From NCBI GenBank assembly GCA_018114805.1, contig CP073042.1, positions 6,059,501 through 6,123,500 on the forward strand: a stretch of 64,000 nt of DNA, in the 5' to 3' direction. A program made the position numbers and the translations under genes. The stretch is from Candidatus Streptomyces philanthi (GTDB lineage Bacteria > Actinomycetota > Actinomycetes > Streptomycetales > Streptomycetaceae). Below are positions 19,618-29,058 of the stretch, piece after piece. Below the pieces are notes generated by a model that worked only from the letters and a program-made list of their open reading frames with translations, made no database searches and was not told the DNA's origin. How positions within the stretch are numbered: the stretch's first letter is position 1; each line of letters opens with the position of its first letter.

Positions 19618-20385
19618 TCAGCCGTCCGTGGTGAACAGGCGGCCGTAGCCGGTGACGGCGGATACGGGAGTGTCGGCGGAGCGCAGGGCTGCCCACAGCA
19701 GGACTTGGTTGGCCGTCAGCACCGGGCGGTGCAGCGTGCTTTCCAGCCGCTCGATGGTGCCGACCGCGCGGCGGAACCCGTTGCCGTCGATGAGGACGGC
19801 GTTGGCGGCGTCGGGGGTGTTGGCGAGGACCCAGCGGTGGATCTCCGCACGGGAGACCGTGGCCCATTCGTGCGCGGTGTGCAGGACGGAGGAGCCGGAC
19901 ACGTGGAATCCGGCGTCGCGGTAGTAGGTCTGGGCTAGGCGGTCCATCTCGCTGTCGAACTACGGCGGGTGGATCAGGCAAAGGCGTTGTGCGCCCAGGG
20001 CGCGCAGGGCCCGCACGGCGGCGGTGACAGTCGCCACGACCGGCACTCCGTGGGCCCGCTCCCGCAGCCGTTGCAGCATCGCCTCGTCGCCCTGCGCCCC
20101 CAGGAGGTAGGTGGTGCTGGTGAAGGCGAAGGCGATCGTGTCCAGCGGTGCCGCGGCGAGCTGCTCGACGCCCTCGTCAACGTCGGGCGGGGCGGCGAAG
20201 GCGCGCACCGCGGACAGCGGCATGGTCACGGTGGGGTGCGCTTCAACGGCGAAACGGGCGCGGGCCGCGTGCAGGCCGATGTCGGCCGGGGCCATGGCCC
20301 GTATCTCCGATTCGGGTTTCAGGCCGATGTCCGGGGTGAGGATGCCGAGCCTGCGCGTGGTGTCCCAGCCGTCAGGTCGCCACAT
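19618..20385 (-). pseudogene. Asp/Glu racemase / maleate cis-trans isomerase-like protein (in-frame TAG)
   Basis: Starts ATG 20385 with AAGGAGG 6 nt upstream; about 255 residues. It resembles arylmalonate decarboxylase / maleate isomerase proteins: RRLGILTPDIGLKPESEIRA, AFAFTSTTYLLGAQGDEAML, ALGAQRLCLIHPP with a downstream DGNGF segment (AVLIDGNGFRRAVGTIERLE). The frame is uninterrupted except for a TAG at 19960-19962 in HPP-TAG-FDSEMDRLAQTYY, where relatives have Trp (TGG). The upstream amidohydrolase originally overlapped this start, implying an operon acting on a common small acid. Substrate unknown. Confidence 0.75.
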
Positions 20386-20395
20386 CCGCGGCCTC

Positions 20396-20423
20396 CTTCA
20401 GGGCAGTGGCTTCAGGGCAGTGG
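20396..20423. repeat. 14-bp perfect tandem duplication at the amidohydrolase 3' end
   Basis: CTTCAGGGCAGTGG occurs at 20396-20409 and 20410-20423. Collapsing one copy lets the minus-strand frame PLTTALK continue as EAADVAT-stop, overlapping the isomerase ATG, whereas the duplication introduces an early stop (PLTTALKPLP). It also separates the ribosome binding site region by 14 nt. Confidence 0.8.
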
Positions 20424-21289
20424 TCAACGGGCGGGCGACCGGGACGGGGTCAGCCGTCGGTAGGCGGCCACCGCGGCCACCAGGTCGGGGTCCCGGGCGA
20501 AGGGGTGGTCGGTGCCCAGGTCGATGCGATCGGCGCCGTAGGCATCGGCGGCGTAGCGCAGGGCCGCGTGGTTGCCCTGTGTGTGGCTGTCGAATCTGAC
20601 CGGCGTCGGCAGCGGCTGGGGGAGGAAGGGAGGGTGGCAGGAGGCAGGCCGCCCCGCCTACTCGGGCGATGATCGCGGTGAGACGGGCGAAGCGGCGGGG
20701 GCGTCCGGTGTCCAGCCAGCGCAGGAGGCCGAAGGTCTGCTCGGCGAGCGCGCCCGCCGTCCATCGCAGGCTGCCCGGCGTGCCGGGGGCGCGGGCAGGG
20801 TGCCGCCGGGGAGAGCAGGACGGTGGTGCCCTGGTCGGCGAGGTGGGCGAAGAGCGGGTCGAAGCGGTGCTCGGTGAGGTGGCGGTCACCCGTCTGCCAG
20901 GTCAGGGCCACGCCGTGCACGCCGAGGACCTCCAGCGCGTGTCGCGCCTCGGCGATCGCCTCGTCTAGGTGCGGCAGGGGGAGCACGGCCAGGAAGCCCA
21001 ACCGGTCGGGGTGGCGTGCGACGGCCTGGGCGCACCGGTCGTTGGCCAGCCTGGCGGCGTGGGCGGCAGCAGTGGCCTGGGGGAGGTCTGGCATCTGCGC
21101 GGCGGCGCTGACGAGTTGGCGGTCGATGCCGGCCGTGTCCAACTCGGCGATCCGGGCGGCCAGGTGGTCGGTCCGGTTGGTGGCGTTCATCGCTCGGATC
21201 TCGCTCACCGGCCGGTTGTGTTCCTCCAGCAGGGCGAGGTAGTCCTCCGGCCACAGGTGGGTGTGGACGTCGGTGAGCGGGCCGGCCAT
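20398..21289 (-). pseudogene. amidohydrolase (ACMSD-like, amidohydrolase-2) (several frameshifts)
   Basis: ATG 21289 (MAGPLTDVHTHLWPEDYLAL) shows the metal-binding HxH directly after strand 1. Further elements: AGIDRQLVSAAAQMPDLPQ, LGFLAVLPLPHLDEAIAEAR, GVHGVALTWQTGDRHLTEHR, DPLFAHLADQGTTVLLSPAA, and in the last frame ADRIDLGTDHPFARDPDLVA with the conserved late Asp. Frame shifts near 20790, 20630 and 20455, plus the 14-bp duplication, disrupt it. The family covers metal-dependent decarboxylases and hydrolases of aromatic or ring-cleaved acids. Pairing with a maleate-isomerase-like gene suggests a small catabolic pathway (inference). Confidence 0.75.
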
Positions 21290-22244
21290 TCGATGTCTTG
21301 GCGCAGCGGGTTGACGCGCAGGCGCGCGAAGTGTTCCACACGTTGGACGCCGCTCTCCGAACTGTCTGGTTCCTCCACGTCCATCCGCAGGCTGGGTGCC
21401 GTGTCGCCGCCGAAGCGGGAGCAGACGTGCACGTGCGCGCGGTAGACGCCCTCCAGGGCGTCCAGCAGTTCGGTGTACGTGGCGCTCCGGCGGGCGGCCC
21501 GGTCCACATGCTCGGGCAGCGTGTGCAACAGGCGCACCAGCCGGTCGTGGTCGCGGGTCTGAGCGCCACTGAAACCGGTCCTGACCTGGGGTGGTGTCAT
21601 CGCTGGCCGTACCGACAACGCGTACAGCCCCTCGTCGAAGTCGGCGGCGAAGCGCATCGCCACAGCGGTGGCGCTGCTGAGCCGGGCGGCGCGCGCCAGG
21701 TGTTCCCGTTGGGCGGCGCCGGTGATGTACGCCGCACAGCTCACGCTCACGGTGATCGATTGCAACAGGGTGAAGAACAGGCGGTGTCTGGTTCGCCAGC
21801 GGTCGACGCACGCCGCGGGCGTCATCGCGCTCAAACCGGGCGCTGTCGCGCCGGCTGTGGTTGAGCCGCCGAGGAAGTGGCGGTCCGCGGTGAGCAGCCG
21901 CGCCTGTTCATCCCGGGAGAGGCTGGTGCCGTGGGTGCGCAGTCCTGCCAGGCGTCGTCCTCGGCGAGCAGCAGCGACCGCAGGAAGAGGTCGGGCCCGC
22001 CGCGACCTCGGGTGACGCCGAAGAAGGTGTCGTGCTCTGTGAACTCCTCCTCGGGCGCGCTCACCGCTGGCGCGGGTACCCCGCCCGGCGCGATGCCCTC
22101 GCCCAGTGCCGCCCGCACGCGGGTGCGCGGCCCCGGGAGGGCGAGTTCGGGGACGGCCTCCAGCAGCACGCGCTGGGCGTCCTCCAACTCCGCTGGCGTC
22201 TTGGGGAGATCATCGGGAAAAGGCAGAAGCAGTGCTGCGTCCAT
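21205..22244 (-). pseudogene. unrecognised ~345-aa helical protein, first gene of the isomerase/amidohydrolase group (one frameshift)
   Basis: Start chosen at ATG 22244 (MDAALLLPFPDDLPKTPAEL) because GGAGG lies 7 nt upstream. A frame change near 21945 joins LFLRSLLLAEDDAWQD to EQARLLTADRHFLGGS. The second half is mostly helical (RWRTRHRLFFTLLQSITVSV, MRFAADFDEGLYAL, HDRLVRLLHTLPEHVDRAAR, EGVYRAHVHVCSRFGG), with several His/Asp residues but no motif I recognise. The frame runs about 80 bases into the amidohydrolase, so its true end may be just after IEWPAR. Its position as the leading gene suggests a dedicated partner of the pathway. Confidence 0.5.
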
Positions 22245-22592
22245 ACCGAACCTCCGCACCGCCCGCACGGCGCCGCCCCGGCCATCGACTCGGGCGGCAG
22301 GCTGTGAGCCGGAAACGTCATGCGGGGTGCTCACTGTTCGCGGCATAGACCCCTTATCGTGACATTGGCCTTGAAGGGGTGCAAATTGCCTTTTCGGCGG
22401 ATAGTGGGGGGGCTCGTGAAGCTGCCCCGATCAGCGACCGGCCCGCCGAACACGGCCACACCAGCCCGCACCCCGAACACGCGGTGCCCTGACGCGGCGG
22501 TGCCGGAGCCCTGGCCTCCATCGGCTCGGCCAGAGCCCCGGCACCCGCGGCGCGCGGGCGCCGCCCCCCACTCACCGAACGAGAGCGCCAGC

Positions 22593-23564
22593 TCAGCGCG
22601 TACGCCCCCGCGCCTTCAGCGGTACCGGTGGCAGTTCGGGGGCCGGTAGGGGCGCGCCCTCGTACGAGCTGACCTCGCCGAAGCGGGTGCCGGATGCCCA
22701 GTCCTCGCGGGCCTGGGCGATGTCCTCGTGAGTGCGGCCGACGAAGTTCCACCACATGACGATGCGCTCCTCGAACGGCTCGCCGCCCAGCAGCATGAAC
22801 GCGCTGTCCACGGCGGCCCGCAGGGGCAGTTCCCGGCGGCCGCAGCCGAGGTAGAGCAGGGAGCCGGGGGCCAGGCGCACGCCGTCCACCTCGGCCTCGC
22901 CGGACATCGCCATGGCCGCGTACTCGAAGTCGGGTTGGAGCGGCAGGCGGGTGTCGGTGCCGGCGGCCAGGGTGATGTCGGCGCCCATCAGCGGGGTGAA
23001 GGTGGTGCCGGGGGAGCGGGCGCCGTCCAGGTCGCCGAGGATCACCGTGGCGCTGAGCCCGCCGCCACCACCGCTCACCTGGGGAAGCTCCGCGTGGTGT
23101 TCCCAGGACGGGGCGGTGTGCCGGTGCGCGTCGGGCAGCGCGACCCAGAGCTGGGCACCGTGCAGCAGCTTCGCGTGCTCGCGCGGGGACTGTTCGGCGT
23201 GCGCGATGGCCCGGCCCGAGGTCATCAGGCCCAGTTCCCTCGGCCGCAGGAGTTGTTCGCTGCCCAGGCTGTCCCGGTGCAGCACCTCACCGGCGTGCAG
23301 CCAACTCACCGTCTGTAGGCCGATGTGCGGGTGCGGCGGCACCTGCATGCCGGGCTCGCGCTCGATGTCGTCGGGCCCGTAGTGGTCGACGAAGCACCAC
23401 GCGCCCACCATCCGCCGTCCCATGCTGGGCAGCAGCCGGCGGACCTCGGTGCTCTCGCCGAGCATGACCGGCTTCGCCGCGAGGAGGTCACGCAAGGGCT
23501 GCGCGGTGACGTCGGCGCGCCCGCCGCAGACGGTCGTGGCGGGCCGCAGATCCAAGTTGCTCAT
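22593..23564 (-). CDS. pirin family protein
   Basis: 323 residues, intact, ATG 23564. A bicupin with the pirin core: PPHPHIGLQTVSWLHAGEVL (metal-binding H-x-H), HRDSLGSEQLLRPRELGLMT, SGRAIAHAEQSP, and a C-terminal cupin ending in GEPFEERIVMWWNFVGRTHE. Pirins are iron-binding, and some have quercetinase activity or bind transcriptional machinery; the individual role cannot be predicted. It is monocistronic-looking, 32 nt from the PAP2 gene on the same strand. Confidence 0.93.
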   Translation of the reverse strand: MSNLDLRPATTVCGGRADVTAQPLRDLLAAKPVMLGESTEVRRLLPSMGRRMVGAWCFVDHYGPDDIEREPGMQVPPHPHIGLQTVSWLHAGEVLHRDSLGSEQLLRPRELGLMTSGRAIAHAEQSPREHAKLLHGAQLWVALPDAHRHTAPSWEHHAELPQVSGGGGGLSATVILGDLDGARSPGTTFTPLMGADITLAAGTDTRLPLQPDFEYAAMAMSGEAEVDGVRLAPGSLLYLGCGRRELPLRAAVDSAFMLLGGEPFEERIVMWWNFVGRTHEDIAQAREDWASGTRFGEVSSYEGAPLPAPELPPVPLKARGRTR

Positions 23565-23596
23565 GGGGAGCACTCTGCCACGCCACCGTCCCGCGC

Positions 23597-24397
23597 CTAC
23601 GTCCCGTGCGGTCGGTCCGCGCGCGGGGCCGGGCGCTCCGTGGCGTGGTCCGGCGCTGGCGCGTCCGCCTCCGGCGCGCTCGCCCTCGGCGTGCGGTCGG
23701 GTGCCGCGTCGGCCGCGTACGGGTACAGCAGGACGGCCACCGCCGTGAGGGCCAGGCCGATCAGCCAGCCGGCCAGTACGTCGGTCGCCCAGTGCACGCC
23801 CAGGTAGACCCGGGTGGAGCCGACCCCGAGCACGGAGACGGCCGCCGTCGCCGCGGCCAGCCCCCGCCACAGGCGGCGGACCGAGTGCACCGCGAGCAGC
23901 CACAGGAGCAGCCCGCAGGTCAGGGTCGCGGTGAGCGCGTGGCCGGAGGGGAAGGCGGCGTAGTGCGCGGAGTCCACCGGGTCCGGCCACCGGGGTCGCT
24001 CGCGGCCGACCGCGGCCTTGAGGCCCTGTTGGAGCACCGTGCCGACGACGGCGGTCGCCGCCAACCACAGGGCGACCGGCCAGCGGCCCCGCCACAGCAG
24101 CCAACCCGTCACGACGGCGAGCAGCGCGCGCATGGTCCACGGGTCCCAGACCCAGTCGGAGAGGACGCGGTTGGTCCGCGTCCAGTCGTCGTGCACCACG
24201 GCGGAGCGGTGCAGGCCGGTGGCGATGTCGCGGTCCACGGACAGCAGCGGCCCCCACTCGGCGGCCACCAGCGTGAGCAGCACCGCCAGCGACCCCCCGC
24301 ACACCACCGCGACCACGGCCCAGCCGCGTCGTCGCACGGGCGGCCGGGGAGTGGGGCGGGCGGGACGGCGGGCAGTGGTTCGGGGCGGCGGTCGCAT
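23597..24397 (-). CDS. PAP2-superfamily membrane phosphatase
   Basis: 266 residues from ATG 24397. Several membrane helices and the three phosphatase motifs are visible: KAAVGRERP (motif 1, K-x6-RP), AAFPSGHALTATLTCG (motif 2, PSGH), STRVYLGVHWATDVLAG (motif 3, S-R-x5-H-x3-D). Such enzymes dephosphorylate lipid phosphates such as phosphatidic acid or undecaprenyl pyrophosphate. An Arg/Pro-rich cytoplasmic N-terminus and a charged Pro/Ala tail flank the core. The frame is intact. Confidence 0.92.
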   Translation of the reverse strand: MRPPPRTTARRPARPTPRPPVRRRGWAVVAVVCGGSLAVLLTLVAAEWGPLLSVDRDIATGLHRSAVVHDDWTRTNRVLSDWVWDPWTMRALLAVVTGWLLWRGRWPVALWLAATAVVGTVLQQGLKAAVGRERPRWPDPVDSAHYAAFPSGHALTATLTCGLLLWLLAVHSVRRLWRGLAAATAAVSVLGVGSTRVYLGVHWATDVLAGWLIGLALTAVAVLLYPYAADAAPDRTPRASAPEADAPAPDHATERPAPRADRPHGT

Positions 24398-24513
24398 GGG
24401 GGGATGATCGCTGATCGCAGCGGCGAGCGGCAGCCGGTCGTACGGGCAACGGACCACTCGCGTGCCGCGCGGCCACCCCTCGCCCGCGCGCACGCCGCCG
24501 CGCCGCGCGCCGG

Positions 24514-25446
24514 CTAACCCAGTGCGCGCAGCGCCGGTACGAGGGTGACCAGGAGCGGGACCACCGGCACCAGGGCCGCCGCGGCCGTCATCCGCCAGCG
24601 GCGGGCCGTCGTGAAGCGCTGCCCGGGAGCCAGCAGGCGGTTGACCCGGCGCGGCACCTCGGCGACCCCGGTGCAGGGGCCGAAGACGCCGCGCTCCTCG
24701 TTGAGTTCGACCAGCGCGAGGGCGATGCCCAGCCGGCCGAAGCGGCGTGACGCCACGTCGTCCGCGGCCAGCTCCACCAGCCGGTGCACCTGGTCCCGGA
24801 ACGCGGCGAACACCGGCACCTGCGGGAAGCCGCCAGCCAGCGCGGACGAGGCGTTCAACAGCCAGTGGTGGCGGGCGTGGGCGTGCCCTTCCTCGTGCGC
24901 CAGCACGGCGTCGAGCTGCCGCCCGTTCAACCGGCGCAGCGCGGCCGTCGTGATCACCAACTGCGGCGCCGCGCCCGGCAGCCACCACGCGTCGGGGCGG
25001 TCACCCTCCAGGACAACCAGCCGGTTGCCGCTGGACTCCTCGCCGGGCAGTTGGGGGGAGCGGACGAGCAGGTCGGCGCGGCGCTGCCTGCGCTGCGCCC
25101 GCGAGCCGCGCACCTCCCGGGTCAGCATGACGACGGTCCACACGGCGCCGCAGGCCAGGACGACGGCCACCGGCGCGGCCCACGGTCCGTAGGCGGTGAG
25201 CGCGTACGCCTCCATGACACCGTTCGGCGCCGGCGCGAAGACGTTGCCCCGTACCGCCTCCCAGGCCGCCGCGGCGCTCAGCGACATGGCCAGCGCGCAG
25301 CACATGATGACGCCGACCACCACGCACTGCCACACCCACAGGGCGAGCACCGGTTCGCGGTCGGGCCAGTCGGAGCGGGTCAGCACGCGCGGCGCCAAGG
25401 CCGCGGCCACTGCTCCCAGCGCCAGCAGCGCCAGCGGGACCATCAT
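24514..25446 (-). CDS. M56-family (BlaR1/HtpX-like) membrane metallopeptidase
   Basis: 310 residues from ATG 25446 (tandem ATG codons; the second would also serve). Four membrane segments flank a zinc protease site: DAVLAHEEGHAHARHHWLLN contains HExxH as HEEGH, with the third ligand likely in LVELAADDVASRRFG (E-x3-D). M56 peptidases act as membrane sensors, often paired with a BlaI/CopY repressor. Here the divergent or upstream neighbour is instead a small DUF6191 gene and no BlaI is seen, so it is an orphan. The frame is intact. Confidence 0.9.
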   Translation of the reverse strand: MMVPLALLALGAVAAALAPRVLTRSDWPDREPVLALWVWQCVVVGVIMCCALAMSLSAAAAWEAVRGNVFAPAPNGVMEAYALTAYGPWAAPVAVVLACGAVWTVVMLTREVRGSRAQRRQRRADLLVRSPQLPGEESSGNRLVVLEGDRPDAWWLPGAAPQLVITTAALRRLNGRQLDAVLAHEEGHAHARHHWLLNASSALAGGFPQVPVFAAFRDQVHRLVELAADDVASRRFGRLGIALALVELNEERGVFGPCTGVAEVPRRVNRLLAPGQRFTTARRWRMTAAAALVPVVPLLVTLVPALRALG

Positions 25447-25629
25447 GTCGCTTAGCTTATGAGGGGCTGGACGGGCACCGGTACGGCCACAGCACCGAAG
25501 TGACGCACGACACGCGGGGTGCGGGATTGCGGAGCGCGACCCTCCGCGTGCCACCCGCCGCGCGGCGGTGCCCCCACGGCGAGCGCCGGACCACGGGCGC
25601 GGCGCGGGTGGGGCGCCGGGTGGGCCGCG

Positions 25630-25803
25630 CTAGGGGGTCGGGCCCGGCGCGCGGCGTATCGTCACCCGGCCCGAGGCGAGGTCGATGGGCCCCCGTCTCG
25701 GGTCGCCGTCGCCGATGTCGTCCACGCACAGCTTCAGCCGCTCGCGTTCGTCCTGGGCGTGCTTGCGGCCGGGTGCGAACAACTCGTCGACCAGGTTGAA
25801 CAA
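25630..25803 (-). CDS. DUF6191 small protein (TTG start)
   Basis: 57 residues. The TTG at 25803 is preferred because GGGGAGG lies 5 nt upstream and the protein then begins LFNLVDELFAPGRKHAQDER, the family pattern. It ends GDGDPRRGPIDLASGRVTIR before a Pro-rich tail. DUF6191 proteins are short soluble actinobacterial proteins of unknown function. A longer in-frame ATG at 25896 exists but would add an unlikely Arg/Ser-rich extension. Confidence 0.75.
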   Translation of the reverse strand: MFNLVDELFAPGRKHAQDERERLKLCVDDIGDGDPRRGPIDLASGRVTIRRAPGPTP

Positions 25804-25963
25804 CGTGACCTCCCCTGTTCCTGCGGCGGCCGAGCCGTCCCGGCACGAGGCGTCGGCGCGGTGTCCCTCTCGCGAGCGTACCTGGGAGAGCCCCATCGTA
25901 GGCGGTGTGGGTGTGACGCGGGACCGGGGTGGGACGCGGGCCGGGGTGAGGGGCGGCTGGGAG

Positions 25964-26356
25964 TCAGAGGCCGTGGCGGTAGCGCAGCGGGTGGTCGACG
26001 GGCACCTCGATCAGGGCGATCCGCACGCCGTCGGGGTCGCCGATCCACATCTCTACCAGCCCCCACGGCTCCCGCAGCGGCGGGCGCAGCACCTCCACAT
26101 CCTGCGCCGACAGCTCCTGGTGCGCCGCCGCCACGTCCGGGACCTGGAGCCAGAGCTGGAGGCCGGGCGCGGGCGGGGTGTCCGAGCGGCCGGAGACCTC
26201 GAGGAAGCCGCCGCCCAGGAAGTAGACGGTGCCCCGCTCGGGCCCGGTGCCGAATTCGCGGGCGACCTCGAGGCCCAGGGCGCGCCCGTAGAAGCGGCGC
26301 GAACGGTCGGGGTCGGTGGGCCGCAGGAGGACGCGGCTGCTCAGCACATGCACCAT
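25964..26356 (-). CDS. VOC (glyoxalase/bleomycin-resistance-like) family protein
   Basis: 130 residues, ATG 26356. Two beta-alpha-beta-beta-beta modules: VLLRPTDPDRSRRFYGRALG at the start, GTVYFLGGGFLEVSG in the middle and LVEMWIGDPDGVRIALIEVP at the end. The DPDG turn and terminal Glu/His are as in VOC proteins, which bind a metal or small ligand. Substrate is not predictable. The frame is intact. Confidence 0.9.
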   Translation of the reverse strand: MVHVLSSRVLLRPTDPDRSRRFYGRALGLEVAREFGTGPERGTVYFLGGGFLEVSGRSDTPPAPGLQLWLQVPDVAAAHQELSAQDVEVLRPPLREPWGLVEMWIGDPDGVRIALIEVPVDHPLRYRHGL

Positions 26357-26507
26357 GGTCGTGACCCTACGCATCCGACGGCGCGAAATGCGGTCGAATC
26401 CGTCAGTCGGCGTAGTGCGGCTGGAACCGCCCCCCCTGCCGGGCCTCCGCCCCGTGCGCCGCTCGCGCGCTACTACGTGCCGGCGCACGCCCCTCGGCGG
26501 TGGGTGG

Positions 26508-27233
26508 TCATCGGGCGGGGGAGCGCGCTGGTGGGTGGGACGGGCCAGGTCGGGCCGGGTGGCGCGGTGTGTCCCCCAGTTCCGGGTAGTCGGTGGTGAC
26601 GCCGTCCAGGTCCATGCCGTGCGCGACCTGGAGGTGCTCGGGCGTGTTCACGGTCCAGGCGGTCACGCGGAGGCCCGCCGCGTGCGCCCGGTCCACCAGC
26701 TCCAAGGTGAGCCGGCGGATGTTGAGGGCGAGCAGACCGGCCCCCGCGGCCAGGGCGCGGTCGATCACGTCGAGGCCGTAGCGGCTGGCTTACCAGGCCG
26801 GTGCGGACGTCGGGAAGCAGGTGGCCATCTCGGCGACTGCCTCGTCGTGGAAGGAGATGACCTCGACGCGGTCGGTCAGGCCGCGCTCGGTGAGCACGTC
26901 GGCCAGCGCGCGGGCCGCCGCCGCGTCCTTGATCTCAGCCTGGATGGGCGCCTTGACGGCGTCGACGACCTCCTCGAAGACGGGGACGCGCTCGCCCTGG
27001 CCGGCGTCCAGCTCGCGCAGCTCGGCCAGCGTGAGGTCGCTGACGCGGCCGGAGCCGTCAGTGGTGCGGTCCACCTCGGCGTCGTGCATGACGACCAGCG
27101 CCCCGTCCTTGCTCAGGTGCAGGTCGAGCTCGATGACGTCAAGCCCCTCGCGATCAGCGCGGACGAACGAGCGCAGGGTGTTCTCGGGCTCGACGCCCAT
27201 GACGCCGCGGTGTCCGATGGTGAGGAAGGTCAA
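26508..27233 (-). pseudogene. glycerophosphodiester phosphodiesterase (two compensating indels)
   Basis: About 241 residues. The start is taken as TTG 27233 with AGGAG 8 nt upstream, giving LTFLTIGHRGVMGVEPENTL. GDPD signatures are present: GHRG, ENT, VIELDLHLSKDGALVVMHD (E-x-D and HD), and C-terminal RVTAWTVNTPEHLQVAHGMD, LDGVTTDYPELG. Between 26785 and 26825 two opposite indels shift ~12 residues out of frame and create a TAA; relatives read approximately HLLPDVRTGLVS there. Enzymes of this class hydrolyse glycerophosphodiesters to glycerol-3-phosphate. Confidence 0.85.
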
Positions 27234-27625
27234 CGCTGGCTCCTGGGGCTCGGCGGCGGTCTGCGCGGGGTGGCGGCGCGGTGGGAGCGGGGCGCGCCTG
27301 AGCGGGCCCGGCCCGGGGCGCACGCCGCGCTCCTCGCGTGCGGCGGCGCTCAGCCTAACGGTCCCTTTCGTACGGACGGTGTGCGGCGCGAAACCATCGG
27401 GGGACCGTGCCGGGTCGCCCACGCCGACCGGTCGGCGTGGGATGGGCGGGTGTGGCGCGGGAGAGGCTTCGAAAGCCCATCTTGATCATCAAACTCGCCC
27501 GCGACAGGAAAATCGGCCGTCTAAACCGGGTGTGAGCAGGATAATTTTTCGAGGCCCCACTTGAGGCAGTGATCGCTCCGTGGATACGGTGGCCCCACGC
27601 GAGGTTCTTCCGTGGAGGAGTGATC
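27234..27625 (+). other. 392-bp intergenic region upstream of the DUF6421 operon
   Basis: No gene is seen. The last 150 bases are A/T-richer than the surroundings (for example TTGATCATCAAACT near 27482 and GGATAATTTTTCGAGG near 27538), consistent with a regulatory region for the downstream operon. GGAGGAG at 27614-27620 serves as ribosome binding site. Confidence 0.5.
27561..27590 (+). promoter_or_regulatory. candidate sigma-70-type promoter for the DUF6421 operon
   Basis: TTGAGG (27561-27566) and TACGGT (27585-27590) are separated by 18 bases and lie 36 bases before the ATG at 27626. Both match the actinobacterial -35/-10 pattern (TTGAC, TAnnnT). This is sequence similarity only. Confidence 0.4.
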
Positions 27626-29023
27626 ATGACGAAAATTCTCGCGCCGGAGACGGCGATCGATGGCGTTCTGTCCGCGGAGCGCGTGGTGGAGCACCCGGCA
27701 TGGGCCGTGTTGAAGGAGGCCGTCGAGACCATCCGGCCGTGGCAGTCCAAGGACGGTTCGGTCGATCTCACAGCGGAGGGCGCGCCCACGGCCGACGCCC
27801 TGCGGCAGCAGGTCGAGCGGTGCGTCGCGGCCATCGGCGAGCTGGCCCCCCTGCTCCCGCACGACGCGGCGTACCACGAGGCGGTCGCCGTCGACCTGCG
27901 CCGCTGGGCCGACACCGGTTACGGCGTCCCGGACTTCCTCGACTCCCTGCTGGCCTTCCAGCCCGCGCGGCAGCGTGTCGACGGGCTCCAGCACCTCGTG
28001 GTCTTCCCCATGTACACGCAGAACGGGAACCCGGACCGCAACTTCGAGGCCGTCGTGCTGCGCGTGGTGTGGCCGCAGTGGCTCGCGGAGCTGGAGCGCA
28101 CGCGGTACGACAACCCGCTCTTCCTCGGCATCACCTTCGAGGACTTCACCTCCGGCTACGACACCAACTCGGCCGTCCTCTTCCCGGAGACCATCGCCGT
28201 GCGCGAGGCGCCCGAGCGGTTCAGTTGGGGCGGCATCTTCTGTGACCGGGAGGCCGCGCGCTTCCGTCGAGTCAGCGAGGCGGCGGTGGAGACGCTGGGC
28301 ATCGACCTGCCGGCCGAGGCCCGCGACCTGCTAGCCGACCAGCACCGCTGCCAGCAGGCGTTCGTCCTGTGGGACATGGTCCACGACCGCACGCACAGCC
28401 ACGGCGACCTGCCGTTCGACCCCTTCATGATCAAGCAGCGGCAGCCGTTCTGGATGTACGGGCTCGAGGAGCTGCGCTGCGACCTGACCGCCTTCAAGGA
28501 GGCGGTGAAGCTGGAGGCCGAGGGCTACCAGCAGGCGCGGGACGTGCAGTACGCGGTGATCTTCGACCGGATGTTCCGCTTCCCGGTCACCGGCGGCCGG
28601 ACGCGCAACTACGACGGCCTCGGCGGCCAACTCTTCTTCGCTTACCTTCACCGGAACGACGTCGTACGCTGGACCGACAACACCCTGCACATCGATTGGG
28701 ACCGTGCGCCGCAGGTCACCAACCAGCTCTGCGCTGAGATCGAGAAGCTCTACCGCGACGGCATCGACCGGCCCAAGCTCGTGCACTGGTTTAAGGCATA
28801 CGAACTGGTCGCCTCGTACCTCGCCCCGCACCCCGGCTCCACGTGGGCTAAGGGCCCCGACGCGCTCGACCTGTCGCTGCCGCCGCGCAAGCTGGTGGAC
28901 GACGTGCTCCCGGACGAGTTCCCGCTGAGCATGTTCTACGAGGCCCTCGCGAAGAAGCTCAAGAACGTGATCGCCTCGACCAAGGGCATCACGGCCGAGA
29001 ACGCGGACCGGGTGGCCGCGTGA
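27626..29023 (+). CDS. DUF6421 family protein
   Basis: 465 residues, intact, ATG 27626. I recognise the DUF6421 type by overall sequence (PMYTQNGNPDRNFEAVVLRV, GYDTNSAVLFPETIAVRE, WDMVHDRTHSHGDLPFDPFM, WMYGLEELRCDLTAF, YLHRNDVVRWTDNTLHIDWD). The H-x3-H-x-H pattern in MVHDRTHSHGD and the E-E-x2-CD pattern downstream hint at a metal site, but no activity is established. The stop overlaps a GTG of the next frame, and SDR and threonine-aldolase-like genes follow tightly, so the three probably act in one pathway. Confidence 0.85.
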   Translation: MTKILAPETAIDGVLSAERVVEHPAWAVLKEAVETIRPWQSKDGSVDLTAEGAPTADALRQQVERCVAAIGELAPLLPHDAAYHEAVAVDLRRWADTGYGVPDFLDSLLAFQPARQRVDGLQHLVVFPMYTQNGNPDRNFEAVVLRVVWPQWLAELERTRYDNPLFLGITFEDFTSGYDTNSAVLFPETIAVREAPERFSWGGIFCDREAARFRRVSEAAVETLGIDLPAEARDLLADQHRCQQAFVLWDMVHDRTHSHGDLPFDPFMIKQRQPFWMYGLEELRCDLTAFKEAVKLEAEGYQQARDVQYAVIFDRMFRFPVTGGRTRNYDGLGGQLFFAYLHRNDVVRWTDNTLHIDWDRAPQVTNQLCAEIEKLYRDGIDRPKLVHWFKAYELVASYLAPHPGSTWAKGPDALDLSLPPRKLVDDVLPDEFPLSMFYEALAKKLKNVIASTKGITAENADRVAA

Positions 29024-29058
29024 CCCCGTCCGAGCAGTCCGACCGGGAGGCGACGATC

